Below are positions 51,621-63,530 of a stretch of 64,000 nucleotides of DNA, piece after piece. Location: NCBI RefSeq assembly GCF_963678635.1, contig NC_087067.1:38473682-38537681 (forward strand), read 5' to 3'. The stretch comes from Symsagittifera roscoffensis. Taxonomy: Eukaryota > Xenacoelomorpha > Acoela > Convolutidae. The notes beneath the pieces are model-generated. The model was not told where the DNA came from. It saw only the letters and a program-made list of their open reading frames with translations, and did no database searches. A program made the translations under genes and the position numbers. Each line of letters starts with the position of its first letter. Position 1 is the stretch's first letter.

Positions 51621-53040
51621 AAAAAGTGAAAATAACCGAAGATTTGTCAGTTAAAGAATTTTTTAAGCATTAACATATGCGATATAAGTTCAACCAATTT
51701 GGTGTGACCAATTTTTTTTTTAACAATGAGCAGACGAATTGTAATAAGTCTCCTGTCATCCCATTAGCCCAACAGGGTTTTCAAAAGTCATTTCGGCAGA
51801 GAGCGCATCTATAATTAAGGTTTTTTAAGGCAGGGCGCACTTATAAATACTTAACAGTTTGTGTAAAAAAAACAAACGTATTTTTGATGAAGTAAAATTT
51901 TTCTAAATTATACTAATTAAAAGATTCCCGTCGTAAGATGCGCAAATTTTGGATTACTGACAGAAGAATGAGACTTGTGAATTTTCTCGGCAGAGCGCAC
52001 GTATAACTATTTTTCGGCTAAGCGCACCCTATAAATATGGTTATTTCGGCAGAACGTCAGGCGTAACGGAGAGCATAAATGCTCAGAAAGACGTAATACA
52101 GAATATCGTTCAGTTATCTTTTCATTAGCTTCTAAATTATTGAGTTAGATTACCAATCCGTACGGAATCTAGGATTAATTATACGTAACGGTATGACATC
52201 TATCTATTTCACAAGATACATTTTAAAAATTTTCGTTAATTTACTTCTCTTAAAAACACTCCAAATACTCTGGCCTTACTCATAATTAGTGTGATTGAGG
52301 GGTTCCAAGAATCTGCAATTGTCCATAGACTCAACTACAACGTTTGCTCAATGGTTTTTGCACTAACTCGAAGTTAAAATTAACAGGAAGTAATTTAAGC
52401 TGCACAGCCAAGTTTTGAAAACAAAACAAAACATTTTTGTATGTGCCCGAATTGTACAGCGAAACTTTGCAGTGATTCGTAGATTTTTTTTCAAAAACCA
52501 GTCAGTTTTTGTTGTGTTAAATTGCCTTCATTGACTCTTTACAACTGTCTGTTGGCTCCAATCACGGCCCGAATGTAACGCTGTAGCTATAACAGCAGGG
52601 GGGCGGGGAGTGGGGATGGCACGGCAGAATGCAAGCAGGGTAGTGCAAGGGGTTCCACCCAGTCATGCATCCATCCTGACGGCCTGTCATCCAGTCATTA
52701 AGCATGCTATTCGTACATTTTCTTATCGATCCAATTTCTATCTGTCCATAAATTATTTAACGGGCGTTTAAGTTGACACACGTTAACGAAGTCACTATGT
52801 TGACATGTTAAATTGTTTATATGTTTTGCAACGTTTAAAATGCTAGCTGAAGTCGAAGTTTTAAAATATTCTATACGAGTGTTCAAAATGGGCGTTTTTA
52901 TCTATCCGAGCTATTGGTTGCAATTTTCCGAGCTTATGTGTTTTCACAATGAATCTGTTGGGGCGCGTATCTTGAACTCAGTTCTTTTTTTATTCCCAAC
53001 GCAATGTTTTTTTTTCAGCCAATTTCTGAATTAGCAACTT
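51621..53040. other. 3' flank of the ePHD-like gene, non-coding
   Basis: No ORF is supported. It holds the short GCGCAC/TATAA repeats listed next, and a GC-rich patch near 52,590-52,640. A poly-A signal for the upstream gene is not clear; no AATAAA was found close to the stop. Confidence 0.4.
51795..52060. repeat. Short interspersed motif CGGCAGAGCGCAC..TATAA
   Basis: Variants occur near 51,795 (CGGCAGAGAGCGCATCTATAA), 51,831 (GGCAGGGCGCACTTATAA), 51,989 (CGGCAGAGCGCACGTATAA), 52,015 (CGGCTAAGCGCACCCTATAA) and 52,048 (CGGCAGAACGTCAGGCG). The wording is conserved better than the spacers, so the motif may be a selected or recently spread unit. Confidence 0.65.
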
Positions 53041-53690
53041 TGTACTGGGGGTGCTGTCAGGATTCATTCAAAGATTGCGGATCTTGCCTGAATATTTGAA
53101 TACTCAAATCCTTTAAGTTTACAAGAGATTACGATATAAAAAATATTCACAAACTTTGAATATGTCAACACTATGGTGGGGCGCTGTCAGGGTTTTCAAT
53201 TGGGTGCTAACAGGGTGCTCTCAAATGTAAATCCGACCGCCAAATATGACTGTTGAAACCCTTTTTAGTTTCCGGGATCTAACATTTTTGATTTTCAAAA
53301 AGTTGTCAAAAAACTTAATTTAGAAAACTTACCCAAAAACCAAATAACCAAATCTAGAGTGCTCTCGGGTTGCAAATCTTGCTTTCAAACTTAATTGCTC
53401 AAGTCTGTTTAGTTTTTGAGGTATGACGTTTTTTAATGAATTTTTCAAAAGTTTTCAAAAAAACTTGGACATACAAAAAAAACTTGACAAACTCTGAAAT
53501 TCCCAGCCCTATATTGGGCTGCTGTCAGGGTGCTCTCTGGGGTTGCAGATCTTGCCTCCAAATATGACTGCTCAAATCATTTAGGTTTCCGAGACATGGC
53601 TTTTTTAATGATAAATGGATTAAACCAAACTCTTCAAACTTAATTTCTTGACCTATAGCTTGGAGTTGCCAGGGTAATCTCAAGCGTGAC
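53041..53690. repeat. Degenerate units of the ~168 bp satellite
   Basis: About four to five units share the satellite phrases GCTGTCAGG, TTGC(A/G)(A/G)ATCTTGCC, ATATGACTG(C)TCAAA and a GAGRYATGRC-like box. They are near 53,049, 53,170, 53,350 and 53,515, with a last trace at 53,655. They are more diverged than the arrays at 57.5-62.5 kb, so they are an older outlier. Confidence 0.6.
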
Positions 53691-55289
53691 TCTCATAAAA
53701 AGTATTGTTTTTAATTTTTTACGCTGGATTAAACGATTGATGGCGGCAAAAAATAATCGTACGGCCAAAGAACTCAGAATATTATGTTTTTTACATTTAT
53801 TTTCCTTTCGTACTTTCTTGCACTTTCAAAGAGCCATTTTACCATTATTGTATTGGCAAAGTGCAGCTTTGGCTCTGTGTTGAACTTATTTTAGTCGGCT
53901 AAATAAGGTATGTTTGAAACCAAATTGGCTGAACAAATTGAAATAGTTTAGTTAAGCAACTTTCTTATAAATCTGGTAAAAGAAAGCTTCTATTGGACAT
54001 CACGGAAAGTAATCAGGCGAGTGAACAAATGGTATCATTTAATATTTTCTCTTATACAAGTTTTTCGAGATTTTATACTTCTAGAATTTTGTTGCGCTGT
54101 GTAAGAGGCTCCTTTTGATATATTTTTGTTACCAATTAACTCCAAATTGATCAAAATGAAGCCGAAATGACCCGTTTTTGAGCTTTAATTTAGTTCCGAA
54201 GTCCGCACCATAATTTGCACCATATCAATTCTGGTAAACTTCTAAGAAATTTATGTTCTCTTCATTTTTTTGTTTCATCTCAGCCCAATTGGAGAAAAAC
54301 ACGTTTGAGATATCTAATTTTGTTCAGTTTGTCCGGATAGTTTAAATCAGTTATGTAGATTAAAACGAAGTAACGTTCTTAATTGGTTTCTCAGCCAAGT
54401 TGGTTTATATCGCAATCGAGTAAAATTAAGCCATAAAATTTTATGCGTTTTAGGAAATATAAATTAGTGTTAAACATAGCTGAAAGTTGTGTAAAGTAAC
54501 TTCAAATATATATGAAAGTTATATTTAGTAATGTTAAATTTAGCTGAAAGTTCAAATCTTCACCCAAATTTTTCTTCTTAAAATATCTGCCCTGTAATGA
54601 CAAACCTTAACTAATGTTTCATTTCTGCTTAGCCATCAAATAATTACCGTACGGCTACACTCATTCTCAGGTTGTTCAATATTAGTGATAAAAATGCAAA
54701 AATGCGACTGGTTAATTTTGGTTGATAATTTATGTTAGATGGTATCATGAATATATATGAGTATGTGTCATGTGCTGAGATGTTTGTAAAAACATTCCAG
54801 AAGGATCACTCCATAGTTTTTTTCATAATGTTGCAGGAAAAAGTTGAAGCGGCCGCTTTTTCAGGGTGGCCGCGGTATCAGTGCGGTCAGTGACAAGCGT
54901 GATCTGTGAGTGACATCGGTGCAAGCAACTGAATATCAGTCCCAGTCTTTTTTTCATCGCACTTCGTTACTGAATCGTTCAAAATAAGCAGGCTTACACA
55001 GTATTTCAAGTTTTTTTTTCAGGTAGTAGAAGCAGCTCTGAGAAGAAAAAAGTTAGGTGGGTCAAAAAATTTCGTTAAAAAAATTAGGCAATGAGTTGAG
55101 CCAATGAAAAAATGTTGGGTCAAAAAGCTAACGAAGGGCTATTTTTCAGTGCGAGTTTCAGTGCCGTCAGCGCCTGCGATTTGATAGACACTGTGGTCAC
55201 CCTGTTTTTCCACAGTTGCTGACCTGGTAACAGATGATGATAGCCTCATTGTTGTGATAAACTTATTAAATAGCTTCAGAGACTGCAAA
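53691..55289. other. Non-coding AT-rich stretch
   Basis: No gene was recognised. A GC-rich island at about 54,850-54,920 (with GCGGCCGC) and a gene-less stretch precede the LINE. Nothing else is supported. Confidence 0.4.
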
Positions 55290-57070
55290 TGAATTTGACT
55301 AATGATGACTGCAATGCAGCAAAAATAGAAGTGCCAACCCTATGGTTTCATGACCAAATCCCTATCACGGAACCTGACTTTAAAAAAATCGAAAAAAAAA
55401 TGTCTCAGTCCATGTACGGAGGATGATGAATATGCAAATCAAGTCAGTTTGACCAAAAAGATATAAAATATTGTTTCTACGTCAATGAGTGAGCTGGTGC
55501 CATCCATCATGATCAACTGAATAAGGAGATCGGAACCATGCTCAAAACTACAATCGACCAGGCAGTGATTGGCATCAAAGAAGATATTCAGAAATCTTTG
55601 TCTAATGACATGAACCAACTCGAAACAACCTAAAAGCCCAATGTGAAGCAGTGCAGCTATAAATGTACAACAGGCGTGATAATGTTAGAATTTTAGATGT
55701 TCCCGAAACTCTAGAACAAAGAAAAAGTCGAGAACCAAAGGAAACAACTCTGAGCAAAGTTCTGAGTATTGCAGGCAATATAGATGCTGGTATAGATGAA
55801 AGAGATATATCTATGGCCCACCGACTTCTTCAAAGTCTGGCAGAGTCAAACTAATAAAACTCAGATTCACCCGGCGGATTGCAAAATTTAACCTTTAAAG
55901 AAAAAATAAAAGTGATGAATAGTGGCCAATTTCAGAATGTTAGGAATTTTGAAGACATATCAGGACCTCGAGCAAATTTTCGTCGTATGATAGCAGAATC
56001 AGCTCTTGCTGAACGAGAGACGGAATCATTCTTTTTGTGTGGAAGAAAGATGGAAGATTTTATCAATTTGAAAGTCTCTACGACGGAGGAAAATTTTTTT
56101 GGGCTTTTCCAATTGATGAAGTGGCAGCTTGTTTTAATAGTGTTTTTTTTCCAACCATCAAGGCAAGAATGAACATAAATTCTTCGTCGTTCAAGAGTGC
56201 TAATACTTTTTCTATTTCATTTTTGTCAAATGTTCATTCTATAGAAAACACCTTAGAAGATATTGAAAGCGTTGGTATTAATTTTAATTTTGAAAGTGCA
56301 AGTCAGTCTATATATCTTGTTGATAGTTCAGTGCATAAAATAATCAGTATCATTCAAAATTTGAAACCGAAACAAATTTGCGGCATTGACGATACAAGCA
56401 ATATCTTCTTACTGAAGAGTTGCTTCATTTTTGATCTCTACCTAAAATTTATAACTAGTCTATCCTTCAAAACAGGATTGTTTCCTAATTCACTCAAGTA
56501 AGCAAAAGTGTTACCTCTTTAAAAATCTAGAGCAAAATGGGTTTAAACAACTGCCGACCATTATCTTTGCTCAATCAACTATCTCGAAAAAATCTACCTG
56601 CTCTCTGAAAGTCAATTTGGGCTTCGTCAAGATTATGCCACAGTAAATGGTTTAGCTGTAATGACTGAATGCTTAAGGCTTGGTAATGATAGAAATTTAA
56701 AATGCAGTTTTTCCATTGATTTAAAAAGGCCTTTGATAGGCTTGATCACAAAATCCTAATTTGAAAACTGGCTTTCGAGGCCAAAATAATAATTGTATTC
56801 GTAGTTAGTTATCTGAACGATGCCAATATGTGTACGTCACTGATGCTCCATTTGATTGGTTACTTATCATCACAGGTGTTCCACAGCGCTCGGTGCTTGG
56901 CCCCCCTCTGTTTTGGCCCCCCTCTGTTTTAAGTTCCTAACAATGATAAGCATTTTGCAGCCGATAGCGCTGATATCTTTCTTTTTGCTGATTATACTAA
57001 TGTTGCTTTCAACAGCGCAAATCTAGAAGAGTTAATGGTTGAATTGCAACAAACTAACGTTAAACTATTT
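55290..57070 (+). mobile_element. Broken LINE, ORF1 and RT region
   Basis: ORF1-like text starts near 55,290. A short frame at 55,663-55,854 reads RRDNVRILDVPETLEQRKSR then ERDISMAHRLL, the pattern of LINE ORF1 proteins, and 55,879-56,060 continues it. There is no room for an endonuclease domain: RT-region text begins at 56,110 (DEVAACFNSVFFP). It continues through 56,501 and broken frames: FGLRQDYATVNGLAV near 56,610, a VLGPPLF block near 56,895 and FLFADYTN near 56,980, where the second catalytic Asp has become Tyr. It stops at about 57,070, where satellite-like text begins. It is dead. Confidence 0.7.
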
Positions 57071-57539
57071 TAATCTATACTATATTTAAATTCGAGTGAC
57101 AGCTGTCTCCCATGTTTAAGCATAATAATTTTGCATGTTTAACGGAAGAATTTTTTTCATGTTTAAGCTATATCAAATATTGCAATGCTTGAGAAAGTTT
57201 TTCAATTGGTTTTCCGCAAGGTCAATAATTTTTCAGTATTTTGTTCTAGGCCAAATTAAGTCTGTCTCTCTGTATACCAGCTTTTTAAATTAATTTGATT
57301 GTCTGTCTACCCGTCGCCTAATTTTTAAACTTTCATCTCTTTTCTCATATTTTTAATGTCGGGCTTCACTATTTTGCCATGTTTAACCTTTTTCAGCGTT
57401 TTATTTTTGCATTTTCAACGATAGTATATTTTCACGTTTAAGCTATATCGCATATTGCAATGGTTAAGTTTTTTTTGATTTTCCATATTAAATTGAGTGT
57501 TTTTTCATTAAGTTTGAAAATAGCAAACCAATAGTAGGA

Positions 57540-59575
57540 AATTGTTATAGTTATCCCAGGTTTTGCGATTCTGGCCTCCATATATGATTAACCAAATCCT
57601 TTTAGTTTTACGAGATAGGCAATTTTGGAGATTTTTAAAACTTTCTAGAAATTTAATTTTGAAAAATTTTCTCAACTTTTGAATTTCTCACCCTGTAGTT
57701 GGGTGCTGCTAGGGTACTCCCAGGGGTTGCGAATCTTGCCTACAATTCTCACTTCTCAAATCCTTGTAGTTTTAGAGATATGACGTTTTTTATGATTTTT
57801 TCAAAAATTTTTCAAAAGCTTAGATTTTAAAAAATTTCAAAACGTTGAAGATCTCAATCCTATTGTTGGATATTCTGAGGGTACTCTCAGGATTGCGAAT
57901 CTTTCCTTTGATTTTGGCTGCTCAAATCCTTGTAGTTTTCGAGATATGACGTTTTTTTTTTGGATTTTTTTCAATTTTTTTTAAGAAAACTTAGATATAA
58001 AAATTTTCACAAAACTTGAAATTATTATCTCTGTAAAGAGGCTTTGTCAGGGTACTCTCAGCAGTTGCGAATTTCGCCGACAAGTATGACTGCTCAAATT
58101 CTTGTAGTTTTCGAGATATGACGTTTTTTATGATTTTCTCCGAAATTTTCAAAAAATAACTTAAATGTATAAAATTCCAAACTTTTGAAGATCTCAATCC
58201 TCTAATTGGAATCGATGAGGGTAATCTCAGGGGTTTGCAAATCATGCCTCTGAATATTGCTGCTCAAATTCTTGTAATTTTTGAGATATGACTTTTTTAA
58301 GGATTTTTTCAAAATTTTTCAGAAAACTTAGCTATAAAAAAATTTGGAAAATTTTGAAATTATTACCTCTGTAGTGAGGCTCTGTCACGGTACTCTCAGG
58401 AGGTGCAAATTTTGCCTTCCAATATGACTGCTCTAATCTCTACAGTTTTCGAGATATGACGCTTTTTATGATTTTCTCCGAAATTTTCAAAAAAACTTAA
58501 ATGTTAAAATTTCCAAAACTTTGTAGATCTCAATCCTCTAATTGGAATCGATGAGGGTAATCTCAGGGGTTTGCGAATCATGCCTCTGAATATTGCTGCT
58601 CAAATTCTTGTAATTTTTGAGATATGACTTTTTTAGGATTTTTTCAAAATTTTTCAGAAAACTTAGCTATAAAAAATTTGGAAAATTTTGAAATTATTAC
58701 TTCTGTAGTGAGGCTCTGTCACGGTACTCTCAGTAGGTGTAAGTTTTGCCTTCTAATATGACTGCTCAAATCCATATAGTTTTCGAGATTTGACGCTTTT
58801 TATGATTTTCTCCGAAGTTTTCAAAAAAAACTTAGATGTTAAAAAGTTCCAAAACTTTGAAATTATTAATCCTGTTATTGGAATCTGTGAGAGTGCTTTC
58901 AGGGGTTTGCAAATCTGGCCTCTGAATATGTATGTTCAAATTCTTGTAGTTTTCAAAATATGACGTTTTTTAAGGATTTTTTTCTCTAAATTTTTCAGAA
59001 AATTTAGATAAAAAACTTAAACAAAGCTTGAAATTTCCATATTTCTAAAGAGGCTCTGTTAGGTCGGTCACTCCCAGTAGTTGTGATTTTAGCCTTCAAA
59101 TACGGCTGCTCAAATTCTTGAAGTTTTCGAGATATGACATTTTTTCTTATTTTTTCAAAATATTTTCAGAAAACTTAAAATTTTTTTTTCAAAATTTGAA
59201 ATTTCAACTCTTGAGTAGGGGGCTGTTAGAGTACTCTCAGGAGTTGCCAATCTTGCCTCTGTGACTTCTCAAATATTTGTAGTTTTCCAGATGTGACCTT
59301 TGTGATTTTTTGTAAAAAATTTCAGAAAATTTGAATTTTTTTTCCAAAACTTGAAATTCCGAACCCTATAGTTGGGGACTGTCAGAGAACTCTCAGGAGT
59401 TGCAAATCTTGCGTCCAAATGCAACTGCTCAGTTGCTTTTAGCTTTCGAGATGTGACGTTTTTTTATTTTTTATAAACTTAGATTTAATAAAAAGTTTCA
59501 AGGTTTTATGGTTTTTTCAAAATTTGAATTGAAAAAAACTAATAAAAAAACTTCTGAAATTACCAACGCTGTAAA
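57540..59575. repeat. Satellite array, ~168 bp monomer, block 1
   Basis: About 12 monomers, most easily counted by the box GAGATATGACG at roughly 57,612, 57,775, 57,940, 58,113, 58,285, 58,450, 58,615, 58,785, 58,955, 59,130, 59,290 and 59,455. Each also carries GGTACTCTCAGG, TTGC..AT..TGCC, TGCTCAAAT and CTTGTAGTTTT. Adjacent monomers differ but alternate ones are closer, giving a ~336 bp dimer. It lies where the LINE RT would continue into its 3' part. Confidence 0.85.
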
Positions 59576-60605
59576 GTGGTGCTGTCAGAATACCCTCAAA
59601 GGATGCAGATGTTTTTTCCGATAAAGTCGGATTTTTTTGAGTTGTTAAAATTCGAAGCACGGAGGGTGCGTTATACGCTAGTTAGTTTTGATAATAGTGC
59701 TCCCAACCTCAATATATTACTAAATAACACTGTTTATAATCCTGGCGTATTTTGCAAATATCATGGTGTTTTAGTTGACACTTACTTATCATTCACAATC
59801 CTATACCAAAAGTAAAATGTAAAATTGCGGAGGCATTTCATAAATGAGACATTTTGTTCCTAAATTAGTGGTGTTGAAGTACTACAATTCAAACGTGAAG
59901 CCAACAATGCAAAATGGCTTATCGGCTTACGCTGGTATAAGCTTTGCTGTTTTGAACCAACTTTTAATGGTGCAACGGAAACTTCTCAGAATGACTTACT
60001 CCAAAAGAAATTGAAACTATCGCTCGAGCATTTATCGACAAAAAATTCTTACTGTTCAAGAGCTCTAGGCGTATGATTTACTAAAACTTTGTTTTCGTTC
60101 TTTGAAAAAACGACACCCGACATCTTTTTTGAGTTCCACTTTTTCAGTATAAACCTTTGTTCATCTAACAAGAAAATCGAATTTCGTACATTTGAGCTTC
60201 CATTCTGTAACAATAAAAAGTAATGCGCATTGACATATGGAGGTTCCAAATTATTCTATTTTTAAGTGTCAAAAATCTACTTCCTGACGAATTGGGTTTA
60301 TGTCCAATAATGAAGAAATTTGTTCATAAGTTAAAGGATAATTACCTACTTGGCAATAATCATCTACTACATCGAATTTTTCAAATGTTTTTTCCCATAA
60401 AAAGAAAATTAAAACCTTTGACTAAATGCTATCAGCTGATTAGAGGTTGCAAATCTATCCTTAAAACACGGCTGTCTAATTCTTCTTTGTTTTCGAAAAA
60501 TTGCTTCATGACTTTCTCACGCGGAAGTTCTTCGCAGCAGCTATTTTTGAAACATATGAGCTACATTCCTTCGAGACTAGCTTTTGAACCTGAATAGCTT
60601 AGTTA
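59576..60605 (+). mobile_element. LINE 3' fragment, copy 1
   Basis: The frame at 59,576-59,815 reads LNILLNNTVYN then KYHGVLVDTYLSF, the post-RT block of LINEs. In other frames 59,870-60,060 reads NSNVKPTMQNGLSAYAG, MVQRKLLRMTYSKRN and ILTVQEL, the usual C-terminal part. The open frame at 60,223-60,597 continues without a recognised domain. This is the missing 3' half of the LINE that breaks off at 57,070, now separated by satellite DNA. Confidence 0.65.
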
Positions 60606-60607
60606 AA

Positions 60608-62497
60608 TTATTATCTCTGTAAAGAGGCTTTGTCAGGGTACTCTCAGCAGTTGCGAATTTCGCCGACAAGTATGACTGCTCAAATTCTTGTAGTTTTCGA
60701 GATATGACGTTTTTTATGATTTTCTCCGAAATTTTCAAAAAATAACTTAAATGTATAAAATTCCAAACCTTTGAAGATCTCAATCCTCTAATTGGAATCG
60801 ATGAGGGTAATCTCAGGGGTTTGCAAATCATGCCTCTGAATATTGCTGCTCAAATTCTTGTAATTTTTGAGATATGACTTTTTTAAGGATTTTTTCAAAA
60901 TTTTTCAGAAAACTTAGCTATAAAAAAATTTGGAAAATTTTGAAATTATTACCTCTGTAGTGAGGCTCTGTCACGGTACTCTCAGGAGGTGCAAATTTTG
61001 CCTTCCAATATGACTGCTCTAATCTCTACAGTTTTCGAGATATGACGCTTTTTATGATTTTCTCCGAAATTTTCAAAAAAACTTAAATGTTAAAATTTCC
61101 AAACCTTTGAAGATCTCAATCCTCTAATTGGAATCGATGAGGGTAATCTCAGGGGTTTGCAAATCATGCCTCTGAATATTGCTGCTCAAATTCTTGTAAT
61201 TTTTGAGATATGACTTTTTTAAGGATTTTTTCAAAATTTTTCAGAAAACTTAGCTATAAAAAAATTTGGAAAATTTTGAAATTATTACCTCTGTAGTGAG
61301 GCTCTGTCACGGTACTCTCAGGAGGTGCAAATTTTGCCTTCCAATATGACTGCTCTAATCTCTACAGTTTTCGAGATATGACGCTTTTTATGATTTTCTC
61401 CGAAATTTTCAAAAAAACTTAAATGTTGAAATTTCCAAAACTTTGTAGATCTCAATCCTCTAATTGGAATCGATGAGGGTAATCTCAGGGGTTTGCGAAT
61501 CATGCCTCTGAATATTGCTGCTCAAATTCTTGTAATTTTTGAGATATGACTTTTTTAGGATTTTTTCAAAATTTTTCAGAAAACTTAGCTATAAAAAATT
61601 TGGAAAAATTTGAAATTATTACTTCTGTAGTGAGGCTCTGTCACGGTACTCTCAGTAGGTGTAAGTTTTGCCTTCTAATATGACTGCTCAAATCCATATA
61701 GTTTTCGAGATTTGACGCTTTTTATGATTTTCTCCGAAGTTTTCAAAAAAACTTAGATGTTAAAAAGTTCCAAAACTTTGAAATTATTAATCCTGTTATT
61801 GGAATCTGTGAGAGTGCTTTCAGGGGTTTGCAAATCTGGCCTCTGAATATGTATGTTCAAATTCTTGTAGTTTTCGAAATATGACGTTTTTTAAGGATTT
61901 TTTTCTCTAAATTTTTCAGAAAATTTAGATAAAAAACTTAAACAAAGCTTGAAACTTCCATATTTCTAAAGAGGCTCTGTTAGGTCGGTCACTCCCAGTA
62001 GTTGTGATTTTAGCCTTCAAATACGGCTGCTCAAATTCTTGAAGTTTTCGAGATATGACATTTTTTCTTATTTTTTCAAAATATTTTCAGAAAACTTAAA
62101 ATTTTTTTTTCAAAATTTCAAATTTCAACTCTTGAGTAGGGGGCTGTTAGAGTACTCTCAGGAGTTGCCAATCTTGCCTCTGTGACTTCTCAAATATTTG
62201 TAGTTTTCCAGATGTGACATTTGTGATTTTTTGTAAAAAAATTTCAGAAAATTTGAATTTTTTTTCCAAAACTTGAAATTCCGAACCCTATAGTTGGGGA
62301 CTGTCAGAGAACTCTCAGGAGTTGCAAATCTTGCGTCCAAATGCAACTGCTCAGTTGCTTTTAGCTTTCGAGATGTGACGTTTTTTTATTTTTTATAAAC
62401 TTAGATTTAATAAAAAGTTTCAAGGTTTTATGGTTTTTTCAAAATTTGAATTGAAAAAAACTAATAAAAAAACTTCTGAAATTACCAACGCTGTAAA
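60608..62497. repeat. Satellite array, ~168 bp monomer, block 2
   Basis: Nearly identical to block 1 from 58,025 onward, with few substitutions. The offset is 2,586 bases at its start and 2,922 at its end, because block 2 has one extra ~336 bp dimer: the segment from about 60,950 is repeated near 61,287. The extra unit shows that unequal exchange or slippage went on after the large duplication, or was lost in block 1. Confidence 0.85.
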
Positions 62498-63530
62498 GTG
62501 GTGCTGTCAGAATACCCTCAAAGGATGCAGATGTTTTTTCCGATAAAGTCGGATTTTTTTGAGTTGTTAAAATTCGAAGCACGGAGGGTGCGTTATACGC
62601 TAGTTAGTTTTGATAATAGTGCTCCCAACCTCAATATATTACTAAATAACACTGTTTATAATCCTGGCGTATTTTGCAAATATCATGGTGTTTTAGTTGA
62701 CACTTACTTATCATTCACAATCCTATACCAAAAGTAAAATGTAAAATTGCGGAGGCATTTCATAAATGAGACATTTTGTTCCTAAATTAGTGGTGTTGAA
62801 GTACTACAATTCAAACGTGAAGCCAACAATGCAAAATGGCTTATCGGCTTACGCTGGTATAAGCTTTGCTGTTTTGAACCAACTTTTAATGGTGCAACGG
62901 AAACTTCTCAGAATGACTTACTCCAAAAGAAATTGAAACTATCGCTCGAGCATTTATCGACAAAAAATTCTTACTGTTCAAGAGCTCTAGGCGTATGATT
63001 TACTAAAACTTTGTTTTCGTTCTTTGAAAAAACGACACCCGACATCTTTTTTGAGTTCCACTTTTTCAGTATAAACCTTTGTTCATCTAACAAGAAAATC
63101 GAATTTCGTACATTTGAGCTTCCATTCTGTAACAATAAAAAGTAATGCGCATTGACATATGGAGGTTCCAAATTATTCTATTTTTAAGTGTCAAAAATCT
63201 ACTTCCTGACGAATTGGGTTTATGTCCAATAATGAAGAAATTTGTTCATAAGTTAAAGGATAATTACCTACTTGGCAATAATCATCTACTACATCGAATT
63301 TTTCAAATGTTTTTTCCCATAAAAAGAAAATTAAAACCTTTGAATAAATGCTATCAGCTGATTAGAGGTTGCAAATCTATCCTTAAAACACGGCTGTCTA
63401 ATTCTTCTTTGTTTTCGAAAAATTGCTTCATGACTTTCTCACGCGGAAGTTCTTCGCAGCAGCTATTTTTGAAACATATGAGCTACATTCCTTCGAGACT
63501 AGCTTTTGAACCTGAATAGCTTAGTTAACA
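62498..63530 (+). mobile_element. LINE 3' fragment, copy 2
   Basis: A near-exact copy of 59,576-60,605 shifted by 2,922 bases; the open frames at 62,498-62,737 and 63,145-63,519 match their counterparts with about one residue change (ACTAAATGC against AATAAATGC). It continues beyond the duplicated block into sequence not seen after copy 1, from about 63,528, which is likely the original 3' flank or LINE tail. Confidence 0.75.

Noticed and set aside
57540..62497. Short minus-strand ORFs repeated in both satellite blocks (for example 57,991-58,245 and 60,577-60,831)
   Set aside because: They arise from the satellite monomer lacking stops in one frame and repeat with its period; there is no independent coding evidence.
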